From assembly GCF_022458865.1 (NCBI RefSeq), contig NZ_JAJNMU010000023.1, positions 62,001 to 126,000 of the forward strand: a stretch of DNA of 64,000 nucleotides, read 5' to 3'. The DNA is from Paenibacillus periandrae (lineage in GTDB: Bacteria; Bacillota; Bacilli; Paenibacillales; NBRC-103111). A model generated the notes under the pieces. It did no database searches, had not been told where the DNA came from, and worked only from the letters and a program-made list of their open reading frames with translations. Every line of letters begins with the position of its first letter. The stretch's first letter is position 1. Position numbers and translations under genes: made by a program. This document shows positions 9,230-18,628 of the stretch, piece after piece.

Positions 9230-9283
9230 ACGATCTCCCTGTTAATTCCCCCTTCGCGGAAAGAATAATTGGACACTGAATAA

Positions 9284-9618
9284 TTAGTTCCAGTTTTTCC
9301 CGCTTAGGCTGAAAAAAACTAAATTAAAATGGGATTGCGGCTGCACCTCTTCCAGACTGCTGCCGACTATGCCGAGTCCCGGTCTCTCTTCGCCGTCAAT
9401 CCAAAGCCGGTAGGCACTTCCTATCGATTGGATAAATAAGGACTTGTTCCTACCCAAGTCGGAAGCAGGCACATGCAAGATCAGCCGGTATGTACCGAAG
9501 CCATGGCCAGAATGAGCCGGCTCGTCCGCTGCGTCATTTTCCCAGGAAGACGTCTGCAGAGCATAGAAGAAACTTTTGTCTGTCGGAATGTCGAATAATT
9601 GTCTAAAAACCGAACTTT
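9284..9618 (-). pseudogene. Fragment of a 7TMR-DISMED2-like sensor protein
   Basis: The frame from about 9618 reads FFYALQTSSWENDAAD, GHGFGTYRLILHVP and AYRLWIDGEERPGLGIVG. This pattern is typical of the extracellular jelly-roll sensor domain at the N-terminus of Paenibacillus histidine kinases or diguanylate cyclases. It starts after an in-frame stop, lacks a signal anchor and breaks off at the 9284 side, so it is a leftover piece next to the dead transposase. Confidence 0.55.
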
Positions 9619-9727
9619 AGACCGAATTTATATAGATTTTATATAATTTTAATATAGTTTAATAGGAATAAAGACCTAAATTTTTATCCTATTTCGTTTG
9701 CTAACGTGCTATAATAAATCTCGTATG

Positions 9728-9823
9728 CTGGAGAGGGAGGAAACAAGTACAGAGAACATTTACAAACTCGTAGTACAGAAGTATGAAAGATTGACATCTT
9801 GAGATTAATTTTAGGAGGAACAT
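9728..9823 (+). promoter_or_regulatory. Long AT-rich upstream region and ribosome site of the SLH gene
   Basis: About 200 AT-rich bases precede the gene, followed by a second ribosome-site-like GGAGAGGGAGG near 9730 that has no gene behind it. The actual start is marked by AGGAGGAACAT directly before the ATG at 9824. The long untranslated leader is typical of abundant surface-layer transcripts, but I cannot place the promoter. Confidence 0.35.
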
Positions 9824-12800
9824 ATGACGATTATTCAGATGAGGAAAACTGTACTGCTGCTCTTATTGGCTTTATTGTGTGCCGTTTCTTTCTGGAGCAG
9901 ACCGACCCATGCAGAGCCTGGTGTTTCTGTAAATATTACTGATGCTTCAGCGGTTTATAATTCGACTACTAACGGCTTTGATATGCAGGTGAGTTGGAAT
10001 ACTATATCTCCAGTGGCTACCATTCAATATCACAATGTGTATATGGTGCCTGCAGGGTCATCATTTAATGGCACGAATCCGCTACCACTTGATTCATTGG
10101 CAGGCAGCGGTGCTGGGGGAGGCACGGGAATACACAATTGGACAAGCAATTCTAGCATTTCAACTATCAATGCCGGCATTATAGGCCCTGGCACTCCACT
10201 TAACGACGGAAATTATGATATATACGTCGTTGCCAGTGTCCCCAATGGTGCGGTTTTTAATAATTTTCCAAGCCCGGCTTACACGATCCATCTGTCCAGG
10301 ATGGTGGTCTCCCCGGTTACCATCACAACGGGCGACCAAGTGCCTGCAAATCCTACGTATGCCAAAGTCGGCGACACGGCCACTTTGATGTTTACGCTCA
10401 GTAAGGCGCCAAGCGCGATGCCCACGGTACAGTTCACATTTCGAGATGCAGTTGTAACCAGTGTCGGCAATAATGTTTATAAAGCGCAGTATAGGTTCAC
10501 GGGATCGGAACATGCAGAAGGAATTATCGCTATTGCGATCAGTGCGCAAGACGAAGGACATTCATTGCGGACGATTAGAACGACAACGGACAGCAGTGCT
10601 GTATTCTACGACAAAACGAATCCGACAGGCACAATTACGATCAATAATGGAGCGCCTTCAACAAATACAACAGCGGTAACGCTAGACATTGTTGGTTCGG
10701 ACTTATTTACCCCAATTGTTTCCACAAGATCGCGAAATTCGCTTCCGTTCGCAGGAACAGCGGCAGAGCCGATTCTACTGGCTTCCATCGATCAGTCGGT
10801 TTGGAGCATTAAAGCCTTATTGGCTGGTGCAGGACCGCAACCGATAGCTGGTTCGGGTGTCGAGAAAATGCGATTCTCTAACGACAATGTCAACTGGAGC
10901 GACTGGGAGCCTTATTCGACGACGAAAGCATGGACGCTGACAGATGGCGACGGCACCAAGACCGTTTATATGAAGCTGCAGGACAAAGCGGGTAACGAAA
11001 TGACGGAGCCAGTGAACGCGAGTATTCTACTGCAGCAGCCACTTAGCATAACACCGGTCAGCATCACCGGCAGCAACACGGCAAGGGGATACGCCAAAGT
11101 CGGCGACACCGCCACTCTGACATTTTCGCTCAGCAAGCCGACAAGCTCGGCGTTAACCGCATCCATTGCAGGCCACGACGTGTCGGTCACGAGTGTCAGC
11201 AATAATGTTTACAGCGCATCTTATACATTCACAGATTCGGATTACGACGGACGAGTGCGATTCTCGATCCGCGTGGGCAGCAATCCGCCGGAAGCATCGA
11301 CAAGCAGCACGACAGACGATAGCAATCTGATCTTTGATAAGACCGCTCCGACAGCGACGGCGCTCACCATTAATAGCGGAGCGGCAACGACGAATACAAC
11401 AGATGTAACCTTGACGATTGACGGTAATGACACCGGGTATTTGGCAAGTTTAAGCAGACAGCTAGCGTCCGCGGACAATTCGCTTTCTGCCATGTGGGGG
11501 CTTCTGGCTTACAGCGAACCGCTAAGCTCGGGTCTTTCACAAATGCGTTTCTCCAACGATGGTGTCACTTGGAGCGATTGGGAACCATATGCCACTACGA
11601 AAGCATGGACGCTTTCGTATGACAATGGAACCAAGACCGTTTATATGAATCTGAAAGACCTCGTAGGCAATGAAATGGCGACACCATATACGGCAACGAT
11701 CGATCTTCAGAAGCCTCACCGTTCGTCCAGCTCCAGTTCGTCTTATTCACCAAGCGAAACGATTACCATAAACGTAGAAAACGGCGTGACTGCGAGCGGT
11801 TCTGTGGTGTCGAAGGCTACAATCAACCGTACAACCGATACCAATGGCCGCAAGACAGACGCGGTGACGTTTACGCTTGACCAAGCCAACAAGACGGTGG
11901 AAGAGCTTAAATCGGCGGGATCTGACTCCGCTAGAATCGTCATTCCCGATCCGAAAGACGAAGTGTCCGAAGTCAATGTAACGATACCGAAAACTTCCAC
12001 CGAGAGCCTGGTGAAAGGTAACGTAGGTGTTGAAATTTCTACAGCGAACGGCCGTGTTGACATTCCGAAAAGCTCGCTTGAAGGATTTACGGACGACGTC
12101 TACTTCCGTTTCGTGCCGATTAAGACCGAAAACGATCGCAAGGCCGTCGAAGACCGTGTTAAGAAAGAACAGGAAGTTCGTCTTGCCGTAGGCAATGACA
12201 ACATCAGCATTGTTGGCAGACCGATGACAATTGAAACCAACCTGCAAAACCGACCAGTCACCTTGGTAATTCCATTAGGCGACACCTCTTCCCTCACTGA
12301 ACAACAGCTGCACAATTTGGGTGTGTTTATCGAGCATAGTGATGGAACGAAGGAATTTGTCAGAGGAGAAATTGTGAACTACGATGCCAGCGGCAAGCTC
12401 GGCATTCAATTTACCGTTACGAAGTTCAGTACATTTACCGTTGTCAAAACCGAAGGCGTGAACAAAATAACGCACAAAGCCTACATCAACGGATATCCTG
12501 ACGGCACGTTCGGGCCAGAGAAAAACATCACTCGCGCGGAAATGGCAGCGCTGCTTGCCCGCGTATCGGATAAAACAGCAACGAAATCGAGCATCGCCTA
12601 TATCGATGTCGCTTCGTCGCATTGGGCGAAAGAAGCCATCGATCAAGCGACTAAAATGGGCTTGATGGAAGGCTACAACGGCAGCAGCTTCAAACCGGAG
12701 CAAATGATCACCCGTGCGGAAATGGCAGCGATCCTCTCCCGCATTTCGAGTAATAGCGCCGGCAGCGGCGACAGCTTCAAGGACGTAAACGGCCATTGGG

Positions 12801-13069
12801 CGCAATCGGTGGTAGCGCAGGCGAAAGCAGCCGGTTATATCGACGGATACACTGACGGCACCTTCCGTCCGGAGCAAACATTAACCCGTGCCGAAGCGGT
12901 GACGATGATGAATAAGCTGCTGGGACGCGGTCCGCTATCCGGAGCAGCATCTAAATGGAGCGACGTGTCAAGCGGCAGCTGGGCATTTGAGCAAATCCAG
13001 GAAGCTTCCATTGACCATACATCCGAGAAAAACGCAACTGGCGGCGAACAATGGGTAACGACGCCCTAA
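9824..13069 (+). CDS. Secreted surface protein with duplicated Ig-like modules and three SLH domains
   Basis: The 1081-residue product starts with a Sec signal peptide (hydrophobic core LLLLLALLCAVSF, cleavage probable after THA near residue 30). Two long homologous modules follow, about 160-405 and 406-635. Each begins with AKVGDTATL, later has a DKT-x-PT-x-T block, and ends in MRFSND-x-V-x-WSDWEPY, TKAWTL and KTVYMxLxD-x-x-GNEM. A serine-rich hinge (HRSSSSSSSYSP, about 630) leads to a beta-rich domain. The C-terminus holds three SLH domains (about 882-1050) with ITRAEMAALLARV and related TRAE motifs that anchor proteins to pyruvylated cell-wall polymers. It probably acts in adhesion or surface display. 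An intrinsic terminator follows. Confidence 0.92.
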   Translation: MTIIQMRKTVLLLLLALLCAVSFWSRPTHAEPGVSVNITDASAVYNSTTNGFDMQVSWNTISPVATIQYHNVYMVPAGSSFNGTNPLPLDSLAGSGAGGGTGIHNWTSNSSISTINAGIIGPGTPLNDGNYDIYVVASVPNGAVFNNFPSPAYTIHLSRMVVSPVTITTGDQVPANPTYAKVGDTATLMFTLSKAPSAMPTVQFTFRDAVVTSVGNNVYKAQYRFTGSEHAEGIIAIAISAQDEGHSLRTIRTTTDSSAVFYDKTNPTGTITINNGAPSTNTTAVTLDIVGSDLFTPIVSTRSRNSLPFAGTAAEPILLASIDQSVWSIKALLAGAGPQPIAGSGVEKMRFSNDNVNWSDWEPYSTTKAWTLTDGDGTKTVYMKLQDKAGNEMTEPVNASILLQQPLSITPVSITGSNTARGYAKVGDTATLTFSLSKPTSSALTASIAGHDVSVTSVSNNVYSASYTFTDSDYDGRVRFSIRVGSNPPEASTSSTTDDSNLIFDKTAPTATALTINSGAATTNTTDVTLTIDGNDTGYLASLSRQLASADNSLSAMWGLLAYSEPLSSGLSQMRFSNDGVTWSDWEPYATTKAWTLSYDNGTKTVYMNLKDLVGNEMATPYTATIDLQKPHRSSSSSSSYSPSETITINVENGVTASGSVVSKATINRTTDTNGRKTDAVTFTLDQANKTVEELKSAGSDSARIVIPDPKDEVSEVNVTIPKTSTESLVKGNVGVEISTANGRVDIPKSSLEGFTDDVYFRFVPIKTENDRKAVEDRVKKEQEVRLAVGNDNISIVGRPMTIETNLQNRPVTLVIPLGDTSSLTEQQLHNLGVFIEHSDGTKEFVRGEIVNYDASGKLGIQFTVTKFSTFTVVKTEGVNKITHKAYINGYPDGTFGPEKNITRAEMAALLARVSDKTATKSSIAYIDVASSHWAKEAIDQATKMGLMEGYNGSSFKPEQMITRAEMAAILSRISSNSAGSGDSFKDVNGHWAQSVVAQAKAAGYIDGYTDGTFRPEQTLTRAEAVTMMNKLLGRGPLSGAASKWSDVSSGSWAFEQIQEASIDHTSEKNATGGEQWVTTP

Positions 13070-13156
13070 TCGGGATTAAGGTAATAGAACGCTTCGGTCC
13101 TTGAAAATTCAACAGCAACAATGCGCAATTGCGTAGGGCTAAAGCATGGTTTTAAG

Positions 13157-13193
13157 AAAAACCGTCAGGGAAGTTCGCCCTGACGGTTTTTTT
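13157..13193 (+). terminator. Intrinsic terminator of the SLH gene
   Basis: AAAACCGTCAGGG and CCCTGACGGTTTT pair around a seven-base loop and are followed by seven T residues. It lies about 90 bases past the stop codon at 13069. Confidence 0.92.
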
Positions 13194-13921
13194 AGGTTTG
13201 ACGAGCATCGGCAATTTTGTACTCGTACCATGAACGCCTTTGTAATACTTTGGATACATACCACCGGTCGCCCCTAAGCCTAAAATTGTTGAGTAACTGC
13301 GACTTCAGGTGCAGTCAGAATTAATGAACCCAGGCCTGTAGCAGCTGGTGAAATCGTTTTAAGGCCATCCTTTTGGGAATGGCCTTTTACGTTACTATGC
13401 TATCGTCTTTCGTTAGCGCAACGAACAGACCATAAAACAAGATAGGTTATACGTATTCGCAATCTATCTGCTACCGCCTTTTATTTCTTTATGCCTTTCA
13501 TCAGTCCATGGGAAGTCCCTCAGTGATATAATCTGTTATCCATTCTCATGTAAAAGTTCTCTAGATTCGGAAGTGAAATTGTATCCTACCGCGACTTTCC
13601 TATCTAGAGCGTCTTTTCAAGCTTTTTTTAAGGCTTTTCTCATTTGCGAAGAAAGGATTACCTCTTCATCACCAAAAATAAAGCCACTAACCAACACTTC
13701 TTTAAACAGGTGTTTGTAACGAGGTGAAACCAATTTTCGTACTAGCCTATAGGTTTTGTTATGAAATATTTTATACGTTGCAGTGAACTCCTTATTAATA
13801 CTCATGTTCTACTCGTGATTTATACGGAAGGCAGCCGATCGTGTTTGGCCAAAGGCTACTATGCAGCCTTTATATTTCTTATTTCTTTGACCAGTCTATA
13901 CTTTGTTTTCGTGGAAGTAAA
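13194..13921. other. Gene-poor stretch with an orphan hairpin
   Basis: An AAGGCCATCC/GGAATGGCCTT hairpin at 13361-13388, followed by T residues, looks like a terminator whose gene has gone. A 62-codon minus-strand frame at 13617-13805 has no usable ribosome site before its ATG and no recognised domain, so I do not call it a gene. AAAGGCT/AGCCTTT at 13851-13871 could end the nucleoside hydrolase transcript. Confidence 0.4.
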
Positions 13922-14824
13922 TCACTCTTCTGCACTGAACAACTCTAATTTGGCATACATATCTTCCAAAATAAACCTAACGTCGATATCTCGATATACC
14001 CGAATTCGTCTGTCCGTTTGACGTTGGACATAGGCCAAGTCTGGAGATATGCGAGGCGCAGGCTTCAAATCATAATCATAAGGCTGATCGTGCAGCAGCA
14101 ATCCCACCGCCGGGGAATCACCCAGCGTCCACATTTCTCCTCTAGGCCAATGCAGATTGTTTGCCCAGCTTTCATTCAAATCTACCAATTGGCGATATAA
14201 ATATCGTCCGATGGCGCCGCATGGCTCTACTCTTCGTTTTAATTCCGCGAGACTGACCCGCATCTTGCCATAAACGTTGCGAGGAATCTGCCATAACGGG
14301 ATCGGAGAGCTAAACACGACATTAGCTGCGTGAATGTCGTTTCCCAGGTTGTATTCCCATTCACCATCCGGCCAAGCTCCTCCTCCTATCCATACGGCTG
14401 TTAAACGATCGGCAATCGCCGGATTCATGAGATAAGCTGCTGCCAGATCTGTGATGGCTCCGAGGAAAATTACGAACAAAGGCCTCTGATCGTCTGACAT
14501 GGCTTCTCGCACGATAAGCTCTGCACCCTCAGATATGGCTGGTGTCCGCTCGTCCTGCATGGCACGTTCAGCCCCGCGATGAACAGAATGCTCTCCCGTT
14601 AGTCCCATGATATCCAGTAAAAGATTGATTTCCTGCACACTGTCCAACATCGAGGTTTTACTTCTCTCTTCGCCAAAGTGGGCACCAATCAGGCCTTTGA
14701 TAACGAACTGAGACGTTAACAACGCATGTACGATAGCATACTGGTCGTCCGCTTCATTCTTAGCATCGCTATTCACTATTAAACGAATCTTTTTGGCATC
14801 CGGTACATTGATTGCAAGTTTCAT
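13922..14824 (-). CDS. Inosine/uridine-preferring nucleoside hydrolase family protein
   Basis: The N-terminus has IRLIVNSDAKNEADDQYAI, a variant of the DxDxxxDD calcium-binding signature of nucleoside hydrolases, and AVWIGGGAWPDGEWEYNLGN gives the later GGG and N/D residues of the active site. The HDQPYD segment fits the catalytic-site histidine region. The family hydrolyses the N-glycosidic bond of ribonucleosides. The first DxD aspartate is replaced (N-S-D), so the specificity may differ. The start is ATG at 14824, preceded by AGAGAGGTG; a GTG two codons upstream is possible. The gene stands alone. Confidence 0.85.
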   Translation of the reverse strand: MKLAINVPDAKKIRLIVNSDAKNEADDQYAIVHALLTSQFVIKGLIGAHFGEERSKTSMLDSVQEINLLLDIMGLTGEHSVHRGAERAMQDERTPAISEGAELIVREAMSDDQRPLFVIFLGAITDLAAAYLMNPAIADRLTAVWIGGGAWPDGEWEYNLGNDIHAANVVFSSPIPLWQIPRNVYGKMRVSLAELKRRVEPCGAIGRYLYRQLVDLNESWANNLHWPRGEMWTLGDSPAVGLLLHDQPYDYDLKPAPRISPDLAYVQRQTDRRIRVYRDIDVRFILEDMYAKLELFSAEE

Positions 14825-15014
14825 AGTCACACCTCTCTTGTTAAAATCCCAGACCTTTCATCCGTTGACACTTAACCTGAACCATCTGGCGATTCCATGG
14901 CCCCTAGTAACTGTTATTGAATGCGCCTTCACTAATATTGTATAGCTAGGAGTAACATCAATAAATTGGGCATTTTTATGTTTATGCAAGGTCTTTTTTA
15001 AGATTATTAATGAC

Positions 15015-15164
15015 TTACATGACAACTTTGATCTCTTGACCCTCATTATTTGGCTTGCCTACTACTTTGCCATGTCCTTCGCTTAACTCTCTTAATGCTT
15101 CAACAGTCTTCTCAAAGTTTTTCGACTTGATATGCAAATTTGCAAATGATCTTCCACGAGATAG
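15015..15164 (-). pseudogene. Small gene remnant without a start codon
   Basis: A 49-codon frame reads SRGRSFANLHIKSKNFEK, then TVEALRELSEGHGKVVGKP and QEIKVVM. Its amino-acid pattern is strongly coding-like. A perfect AGAGGAGG ribosome site (15165-15172) sits immediately before it, but the codon there is CTA and no ATG, GTG or TTG occurs in frame. The start codon therefore seems to have been lost by a small change, or the frame was cut. I do not know the family. Confidence 0.4.
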
Positions 15165-15208
15165 CCTCCTCTAATCACTTTCTTATTCAGCTTGATTCTT
15201 GATTTCAT

Positions 15209-16417
15209 TCAGTAATCGCGCGCCGCATCGAACCAGCGTTGAGCCATCTCCTCTGTTATAGGCTGGCCAATTAGGTGGCTAGACTGGCTGAGTTGCCATA
15301 CCGCTTCACCAAGGTCTTCTCGTTCGGTGGTTTCGATGCCTTTAAGGTTATTGAAACGCACGGTAAAAGCGGTAATGGCTGCCTCGGCATCGGCAAAGCT
15401 GCAGGCCTGGGCCAAGTTTCCCTGTGCAACGTTGTAAGCTTCGTTAGCTAGCTTGGCCAGACGTTTAGGCCAGGACGAAAACGGGCGGCCGAACTCGGTC
15501 GTCCACCACTCAGGCTTACGCAATTGGCTCACTGAAGCATGACCGGTCCACGGGTGGGTTTTAGCGCGTGTTTTCATTTGCTGCTTTAGGCGCTTGCCCG
15601 CGATCTCTTCCACATTGTAGGCGATAAATCTGCCAAGCAAAGGCCAAGCGTTCAAGGGTGGCAAGTCACCCAGATCAGCCATGAAGCGCAGCTCCAAATT
15701 CGTTAACTGGATATGACGAGCCAACAAGTTCAATTCGCAGAAGTTCCCCCACAAACTCAGTGAGCTAAGGTTTGGGAAGCGGTTCAGACACTCCAGCGAG
15801 ATGGGCTGTCCCAGCGGCGCGTTCTGTAGCGTCAAGCTCGTCACCTGATGCAATTCACCGAGGGCGGGCAGCATGAAAGGAATATCATTCTTGCGCCTGC
15901 TGGTACGCGGAGCTAGTGTCAGAGAAGATGGCATATCGCCAGTTGCCGAAAAGCGTGATAGATTGCCGGACACACTCAGTCGGTAATGTCGCTTCGGAAG
16001 CTTCAGGCTTAGATGCCCTCCGGACTGATCCAAATCGATATGCAAGCCATGCAAATTGGACTGGCTGGCGTCCACCACCATGTCTGCAGACAAGATTGGA
16101 GTCCACGTCATCTCTTCAATGGGACGTTTCTTGGCCCAGTCAAAGAAGCCTGCGTCACTGCCTGTATAATATAGAAATCGCGGCCAGGGCGAGCCCGCCG
16201 GTGTGGCAAAGGCATCGAATACGGTCCAATCGATGTGCGTATCAGGCGCGACGTGAAGGTCTGCCTTCTTCCCTAAATGCGATGCTCCAATGGATAGACT
16301 ACCCACACCAGGCTGAATGGCAAGAGTGTGACTGCGAGGACCTGTCAGGTCGATGGGATAACGACCAGTTTCTCTAACAGAACCCGCAGAAGGGCGGGCT
16401 TGGTTATCATTTGGCAT
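15209..16417 (-). CDS. Leucine-rich-repeat-like protein of unknown function
   Basis: The 402-residue product has a beta-rich N-terminal half (SLSIGASHLG, ADLHVAPDTHIDWTVFDA) and a middle with irregular leucine-rich repeats (ELHQVTSLTLQNAPL, LNRFPNLSSLSLWGNF, IQLTNLELRFMADLGDLPPL). The C-terminal helical part ends AQRWFDAARDY. Similar proteins in varied bacteria carry the uninformative name gliding motility protein. The start is ATG at 16417, with AAAGGA eight bases upstream. Codon use is visibly richer in G and C than in the flanking genes, which suggests recent transfer. It has no operon partner here. Confidence 0.7.
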   Translation of the reverse strand: MPNDNQARPSAGSVRETGRYPIDLTGPRSHTLAIQPGVGSLSIGASHLGKKADLHVAPDTHIDWTVFDAFATPAGSPWPRFLYYTGSDAGFFDWAKKRPIEEMTWTPILSADMVVDASQSNLHGLHIDLDQSGGHLSLKLPKRHYRLSVSGNLSRFSATGDMPSSLTLAPRTSRRKNDIPFMLPALGELHQVTSLTLQNAPLGQPISLECLNRFPNLSSLSLWGNFCELNLLARHIQLTNLELRFMADLGDLPPLNAWPLLGRFIAYNVEEIAGKRLKQQMKTRAKTHPWTGHASVSQLRKPEWWTTEFGRPFSSWPKRLAKLANEAYNVAQGNLAQACSFADAEAAITAFTVRFNNLKGIETTEREDLGEAVWQLSQSSHLIGQPITEEMAQRWFDAARDY

Positions 16418-16767
16418 TTCTATCATCCTTTCTGCTAAATCAAATCAAGCCATTTCGGCAAGTGCAGACATTAGTTCATGCCATGAATGGCCCCCTTGAT
16501 GACAGGCTCTGCTTACCATATCGATTGGGCGGCTGATAATGCCGGGAAACATAAGTTCCATTGTCCAGTGTAGAAGCAAACAGGATGTCGACTTCGTTCA
16601 TTATAACTATTTTCTCGTCCTTGACTGTCGCTTTTTCTATTATTCGGGTCAGTCTATCCTGAAAATATCATGCCAAAACGAACCTCTCAGATAACGTAAA
16701 TTATGGTGATGTAAATTGAGGTTTACCTAATAAAGGCAAGCTTCATTCGCCGGGCAAGCCTCCGAAG
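16418..16767. other. Intergenic region with a short decayed frame
   Basis: A minus-strand frame from ATG 16601 to TGA 16476 (41 codons, beginning MNEVDILFASTLDNG) looks like the tail of a former protein, because coding character continues upstream of the ATG to about 16660. No ribosome site is present. Confidence 0.3.
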
Positions 16768-17736
16768 TTATATCTTGATGACTTTGCGGTAAAAGGTATA
16801 GCTGCCGCCGATGTCCGCTTTATAGACCTTCTCCATCTCGTCATCCATATAGGAGAGTCGAAAATAAGTCGCCGTTGGTAAATAGCCGATAGCCATACCC
16901 GTACCGCCACATATAAAACTGCCGCCATCTCCGCCTTTTAAGAAGTAGGGGGCATCTACAACCTCATATTTATAGGGATCAAAGGCGATACAAATACCAA
17001 ATTGATTAGGCAATTCCAGGTCGTACGGCATACCTTGCAGCGCCGCTTCTTCGAAATGTTTAAGATGCATGTTGTAAATGAAGTTGTCCCCCCACCGCCA
17101 CAATGTCCTGGAGCCACCGCCGCACAAATATTCCCACTCATCCTCAGTTAGAAGGGAAAATCCTTGTGAACGAAGATTGTGTAGGAGCTCTTCATACGAA
17201 ACCGGATCGTACAACTCCACAATGGTGCCTGCGTCGGATCTGCTAAGCCGCAATTTTTTATCGAAAATAAGCATTTTACTGGAGGATTTCTCAAACTTTT
17301 CAATTTCCACCTTCCATTTATCAATAAGCTCACTGCTGTCTGAAAACACTCTGCGCCAACCAATTTCCCGAAGCTTGCGTTCTACCAGCATAGGCGGCAG
17401 GGAAACCGTCCGAACTGGCGACATCAGGCTTCGAATCCATGCTTCACTATCCAAAATCTCGTATTCTTCCATGGTCTCTTCAACGTCTTGTTTCGTATCC
17501 ACATCAAAGCCCTCGGCAAACGTATGCCAACCTAAAGTAAGCGTATTACCCGGTACAAATACAAATTCGCTGTCATCCAGTCCGTAGACCGCTGTGTCCG
17601 TGTGCATGCCGAAACGTTCGAAGCTGGCAAAGTGTTTAAACTCAAGCCCTGGATGCCGATCAGTCAGCGACGCCAGAAGAACATTTCGCTCTTTTTCCGT
17701 AAGCCTTTCATAGCCCTCTTTATAAAATCGGTTCAT
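16768..17736 (-). CDS. FGE/SUMF1-like fold protein
   Basis: The 322-residue product has an N-terminal half of unknown fold. The C-terminal half has the formylglycine-generating-enzyme-like signature LLTEDEWEYLCGGGSRTLWRWGD, followed by ELPNQFGI, GGDGGSFICGGTGM and a final YTFYRKVIKI, equivalent to R(L)PTEAEWEYAARGG-x-WGD in the family. Catalytic cysteines of true FGE are not obvious, so the activity is uncertain. The start is ATG at 17736, directly behind GGAGGAAGGAGACAAGC; the longer upstream frame has no support. No sulfatase gene is nearby. Confidence 0.7.
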   Translation of the reverse strand: MNRFYKEGYERLTEKERNVLLASLTDRHPGLEFKHFASFERFGMHTDTAVYGLDDSEFVFVPGNTLTLGWHTFAEGFDVDTKQDVEETMEEYEILDSEAWIRSLMSPVRTVSLPPMLVERKLREIGWRRVFSDSSELIDKWKVEIEKFEKSSSKMLIFDKKLRLSRSDAGTIVELYDPVSYEELLHNLRSQGFSLLTEDEWEYLCGGGSRTLWRWGDNFIYNMHLKHFEEAALQGMPYDLELPNQFGICIAFDPYKYEVVDAPYFLKGGDGGSFICGGTGMAIGYLPTATYFRLSYMDDEMEKVYKADIGGSYTFYRKVIKI

Positions 17737-18628
17737 GCTTGTCTCCTTCCTCCAAATGTTTTCTGGAGATCTTCTTTTCTCATCAGAATGTCTCGAAGTC
17801 CTATCCCTATGATATACGAAACATAGAGCAAGCTCAAAGGCGAATGGATATCCACTGGAATACCGGAACCTTTTTTTTTGCAATTTCAAATGAATAATGG
17901 ATGCCATATTCTTTATTTTAAATCGGTTTCAACTCATATCCTGTTCGGAAACGCCTTGTTCCCTAGCGTCTTTGCAGCGTCTTCCCGCGCGGCGGACAGT
18001 AAATGCAGCCGCAAGATCGTCATGCGGGTTGCGGTAAAAAGTCAACCAGAACTATCTGGCTAACCTTATATTACGAACAGATACGTTAGTTTAACAAACA
18101 GGGTGCAATGGGTACATTTATCACTCATAAATAGAACTCTCCAGACGCGGAGAGTCCTTACATTTTTATCCATGCGTTTGCGGTTGGTGTCAGATATGCT
18201 GGTATTACAACCAAGAACAGCTGCGTGAGATCCGCGCAGCCTTCATCCGGATGAACTATCGGTGCTCTCCTTAGCTCTTGATTTGCTGCAGACGTTAGCC
18301 ACACACTGCTGAAGACCGATCGCTTTACGAATATATATAATCATGTCGGTTGACAAGAACTTTATCCCATTCCCGACAGAAAAAACCCATCTCTGTGATG
18401 GGTGAACAATGCCAATAACAATATGATCACATTCAAAGATGTGGATAATAGTATGCTGCTCTCTTTTTCATTTATCGTGTCAATTGCAATGTGCAGGGAA
18501 AACGAGCCTACTATTATCATTGACGCAATGATTATCTTAATGAGATGCTTATATCCTTTGCTCAGACATATGTACTATCCAGCCCGCAACATATTAGAAA
18601 TAGTACTGAATCGTTATTATGTCGATGC
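17737..18628. other. Gene-free region with hairpins
   Basis: No supported gene lies here. ACTCTCC (18136-18142) pairs with GGAGAGT (18149-18155) and is followed by a T-rich run, giving an orphan plus-strand terminator candidate. A second hairpin at 18380-18403 is listed separately. The sequence at 17940-18060 has coding-like bias but many stops. Confidence 0.35.
18380..18403 (-). terminator. Intrinsic terminator, minus strand
   Basis: Read on the minus strand, ACCCATC and GATGGGT pair around a five-base loop and are followed by six T residues. It lies about 225 bases beyond the stop codon of the AraC gene at 18629 and is the first good terminator for that transcript. Confidence 0.7.

Noticed and set aside
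11747..12877. Long frames on the minus strand inside the SLH gene
   Set aside because: They are antisense shadows of a well-supported secreted protein and have no ribosome sites or domains.
13617..13805. A 62-codon minus-strand frame beginning MSINKEFTATYK
   Set aside because: There is no ribosome site before its ATG and no family likeness; the AAGGAG in the region is inside the frame and not followed by a start codon.
14858..15046. A 62-codon minus-strand frame
   Set aside because: It overlaps the end of the better-supported SRGRSFANLH frame, has no ribosome site and has unlikely composition.
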